64,000 nt of DNA from Parvibaculaceae bacterium (lineage in GTDB: Bacteria > Pseudomonadota > Alphaproteobacteria > Parvibaculales > Parvibaculaceae). This document shows, piece after piece, positions 62,194 to 64,000 of this stretch. The notes under the pieces are model-generated. The model saw nothing but the letters and a program-made list of their open reading frames with translations. It had not been told where the DNA came from and searched no databases. Numbering within the stretch: the stretch's first letter is position 1; each line of letters opens with the position of its first letter. Made by a program: the position numbers and the translations under genes. The stretch is from contig JARGNZ010000009.1 in NCBI GenBank assembly GCA_029209985.1, positions 44,803 to 108,802 on the forward strand, written 5' to 3'.

Positions 62194-62964
62194 ATGGATC
62201 TGAAATTAAAAGGCAAAAAAGCCATCATTACAGGAGCCACACGCGGCATTGGCCGGGCGATTGCCGAAACCTTGGCGGACGAAGGGTGTGATGTAGCCAT
62301 TTGTGCCCGTAATGAAGAGCAACTTGTTGAAGCTGTGGCCGCCCTCAAGGCTCGAGGCGTGGAGGCGCAAGGCGAAGTTGTTGATATTGCCCAAGCCGAT
62401 CAGCTTAAAGGCTTCATCGAAAAAATGGGCAAAGGCTGGGGGCAGATTGACTTGTTGATCTCAAATGCCAGCGCATTGGCTTCTGGTGGGGACGAAGCCC
62501 ACTTCCAGTCTGGCTTTGACATTGATTTATTAGGCGCGCAACGCAGCACGGAAGTGGCATTGCCGTATTTGAAAAAGGCAGCGGCAGCAAATGGCGATGC
62601 CTCAGTGATTTTCATTGCGTCTGTTTCAGCTGCTGAAGCCAGTGAGGGCAATGCATACGGCGCGTTGAAAGCGGCCATGATCCATTATGCAAAAGGTTTG
62701 GCACGTCAGTATGCAGGCGACCACGTGCGCTTTAACGCGGTATCACCAGGGACTGTGTATTTCAAAGGCGGTGTGTGGGACTTTATTGAACAACACATGG
62801 AAGAGACGTTTAACGACGCCATGAAAAAGAACCTGACGGGCCGGATGGCGACACCGCAAGACATCGCGGATGCCGCTGTGTTTTTGTCATCCCCAAGGTC
62901 GTCTTTCACCACAGGCATAAATATGGTTGTGGATGGGGCAATTACATCCCGTGTGAATTTCTAA
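62194..62964 (+). CDS. Short-chain dehydrogenase/reductase (SDR) family oxidoreductase
   Basis: 256 residues. Cofactor motif TGATRGIG (13-20), catalytic Ser in IASVSAAE (about 140) and Y155-x-x-x-K159. The NNAG motif reads SNAS. Probably reduces or oxidises a carbonyl/hydroxyl on a small or acyl substrate. It shares a 217-bp divergent gap with the acyl-CoA dehydrogenase gene, so they may be co-regulated. Confidence 0.92.
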   Translation: MDLKLKGKKAIITGATRGIGRAIAETLADEGCDVAICARNEEQLVEAVAALKARGVEAQGEVVDIAQADQLKGFIEKMGKGWGQIDLLISNASALASGGDEAHFQSGFDIDLLGAQRSTEVALPYLKKAAAANGDASVIFIASVSAAEASEGNAYGALKAAMIHYAKGLARQYAGDHVRFNAVSPGTVYFKGGVWDFIEQHMEETFNDAMKKNLTGRMATPQDIADAAVFLSSPRSSFTTGINMVVDGAITSRVNF

Positions 62965-62978
62965 CGGTTACCAGAAGG

Positions 62979-63007
62979 TGCCAGCTTGGCTGTGAGCTAA
63001 GCTGGCA
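62979..63007 (+). terminator. Possible terminator after the SDR gene
   Basis: TGCCAGCTT pairs with AAGCTGGCA with an extended inner stem, but no good T-run follows. Weak. Confidence 0.3.
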
Positions 63008-63024
63008 TCCTCATCGGAGGAAGA

Positions 63025-63440
63025 ATGACCAAATTGTCTGGGCGATGCTTGTGTGGCGCGATTGAGCTTGAAATTGAGCCTGTGTCTCTTGAAATTACAG
63101 CGTGCCATTGCTCTCAATGTCGCCAGTGGAGTGGCCATCATTGGGCCATCATTGGGCCAGCATTACCGCGCCGCTGGACAGTTTAGCCTTTATCAAGGGC
63201 GAAGAAAATGTCAGTTGGTACAGGGCTTCCGATTATGCGCGGCGTGGTAGTTGCAAAACCTGTGCAACCTCACTGTTTTGGCATGGCGATAAGTTGGACG
63301 AATACAAAGACCGTATTGGTGTGAGTGCCGGCGCAATTGTGGGGAATACGGGGGCTCAAATAAAGGAACATATATTTGTAGCGGACAAAGGTGATTATTA
63401 TCAGCTCGTCGACGGGGTGCCGCAGAAAGAAACCTTCTAA
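63025..63440 (+). pseudogene. GFA family (glutathione-dependent formaldehyde-activating-type) gene, frameshifted
   Basis: From the ATG at 63025 the reading frame gives the first zinc cysteines CLCG and CHCSQC, then runs into a stop near 63186. A second frame resumes with GEENVSWYRASDYARRG, CKTCATSLFW and IKEHIFVADKGDYY, completing the family. The break is at a perfect 11-bp tandem duplication, CCATCATTGGG at 63135-63145 and 63146-63156. Deleting one copy restores a continuous frame through WSGHHWASITAPLDS. So this is probably a recent inactivation or a sequencing artefact. The intact fold would bind zinc; the enzymatic activity of the family is unsettled. Confidence 0.85.
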
Positions 63441-63528
63441 AACGACCAACGGTTTCACAAAACATTCGCACCTTTGAAAGAAACTATCTCGATAGAATAC
63501 CACATCTTTCTCTCGTTAGGAGACGCAC

Positions 63529-64000
63529 ATGCGTGTTTCGAATTGGGTGTCAGCTTTTGCTCTGACTGCCGCAGCCAGCCTTATAACCATGCCAACCGCA
63601 TTTGCTGATGATCCTGTGGAGCTTCAATTGCTCAGCACGTATAAGACCGGCGTGTTTAACCAGAGTGCCGCTGAAATCCCCGCCTATGATGCCGCCCACC
63701 AAGTCCTATATGTGGTCAACTCTTACGCGGGAAAAGTCGATATTCTCGATGTAGCAGACCCCCAAAACATTAAAAAAATTGGCGAAATGTCTGCGGCAAG
63801 CCATGGGTCGGCCGTCACCAGCGTTGCGGTGCATGGCAATCTTGTGGCGCTGGCTGTAGTGAACGGCCAGAAAAGCGGCAAGGCTGTCTTCTTTGATTTA
63901 GCAGGAGTTGAGAAGGGCGCTGTTGATGTAGGGGCAAACCCTGACATGCTGACCTTTTCGCCAGATGGCCAATATGTTGTGGTTGCCAATGAGGGGGAGC
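63529..64000 (+). CDS. Secreted choice-of-anchor I-type beta-propeller protein, 3' end missing
   Basis: Partial: 157 codons are visible. TAGGAG ribosome site. A signal peptide (about 1-26, ending in TAFADD) precedes a repeating beta pattern: LLSTYKTGVFNQSAAEIPAYD, cited as its core TYKTGVFNQSAAEIPAYD, then VLYVVNSYAGKVDILDVADP and later DMLTFSPDGQYVVVANEGE. This is the opening of choice-of-anchor I domain proteins, large exported proteins of uncertain function, some phosphatase-like. The rest lies beyond the window. Confidence 0.75.
   Translation, partial: MRVSNWVSAFALTAAASLITMPTAFADDPVELQLLSTYKTGVFNQSAAEIPAYDAAHQVLYVVNSYAGKVDILDVADPQNIKKIGEMSAASHGSAVTSVAVHGNLVALAVVNGQKSGKAVFFDLAGVEKGAVDVGANPDMLTFSPDGQYVVVANEGE

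Noticed and set aside
61977..62348. N-terminal extension of the acyl-CoA dehydrogenase
   Set aside because: The added 124 residues run through the divergent promoter gap and into the SDR gene; AAAGGA and the family start support 61976.
1..64000. CRISPR arrays, tRNA or rRNA genes, insertion sequences, prophage
   Set aside because: Gaps were read for regular repeats, cloverleaf signatures, transposase motifs and phage genes; none was found. Absence by eye is not proof.

Overview
This 64 kb window looks like chromosomal DNA from an alphaproteobacterium of moderate GC content (roughly 50-55% by eye), probably marine or aquatic. Evidence: a class I (archaeal-type) lysyl-tRNA synthetase, a PodJ-like polar localisation protein with a CtrA-type box and a cluster of GANTC (CcrM-type) sites upstream, the alphaproteobacterial families TIGR02186 and DUF3429, and an arylsulfatase. 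The order cannot be settled from the sequence alone. No rRNA, tRNA, transposase, integrase, prophage or CRISPR array was found, so most of the window reads as core chromosome.

Layout. 1-7.8 kb: the 3' part of a sulfatase, then a compact MoxR / DUF58 / DUF4381 / VWA / VWA-TPR / BatD-like operon (Bat-type, 'aerotolerance'). 7.8-18.9 kb: mostly minus strand, with a receiver protein, an XagB-like glycosyltransferase, a SixA-like phosphatase with a sterol-desaturase-family protein, a TerB-like protein, an XPD/DinG-type FeS helicase and a sensor-kinase-like protein whose catalytic motifs are all lost. A solute-binding-domain protein lies on the plus strand. 19-28.4 kb: lysK, a DUF952 gene overlapping pyrD, arsC, a MATE exporter, two PaaI thioesterases, then a TetR regulator, an HSL-type esterase and a quinone oxidoreductase. 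28.4-38.2 kb: a lipoprotein, DUF427, small membrane proteins, MscS, CcdA, TIGR02186 with a TauE/SafE transporter, the PodJ-like protein and a CAP-domain lipoprotein.

38.6-45.9 kb is the clearest metabolic unit. A MerR (LiuR-like) regulator sits behind a perfect operator palindrome and is followed by two acyl-CoA dehydrogenases, a thiolase and a FadJ-type bifunctional protein, closed by a terminator. This is a full beta-oxidation spiral for an acyl-CoA or branched-chain substrate. The right third continues the acyl-CoA theme: two alpha/beta hydrolases, three tandem double-hotdog thioesterases, a dienoyl-CoA-isomerase-like crotonase, another hotdog thioesterase, a second thiolase, another acyl-CoA dehydrogenase and an SDR. 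Mixed in are a DJ-1/PfpI enzyme with its GlxA-type regulator, an OmpA-type protein apparently split over two genes, and a chemoreceptor. The window ends in a GFA-family gene broken by an 11-bp tandem duplication and the start of a secreted choice-of-anchor-I-type protein.

Items most worth a second look: (i) a candidate small RNA at 55.5 kb with two hairpins of unrelated stems but the same C6 loop, and a C7/C6/G7 arrangement in the leader of the thiolase gene 1.8 kb away; (ii) the degenerate kinase at 17-19 kb; (iii) the CtrA/GANTC region upstream of the podJ-like gene; (iv) the MerR operator; (v) the three tandem thioesterases; (vi) the fresh-looking 11-bp duplication in the GFA gene.
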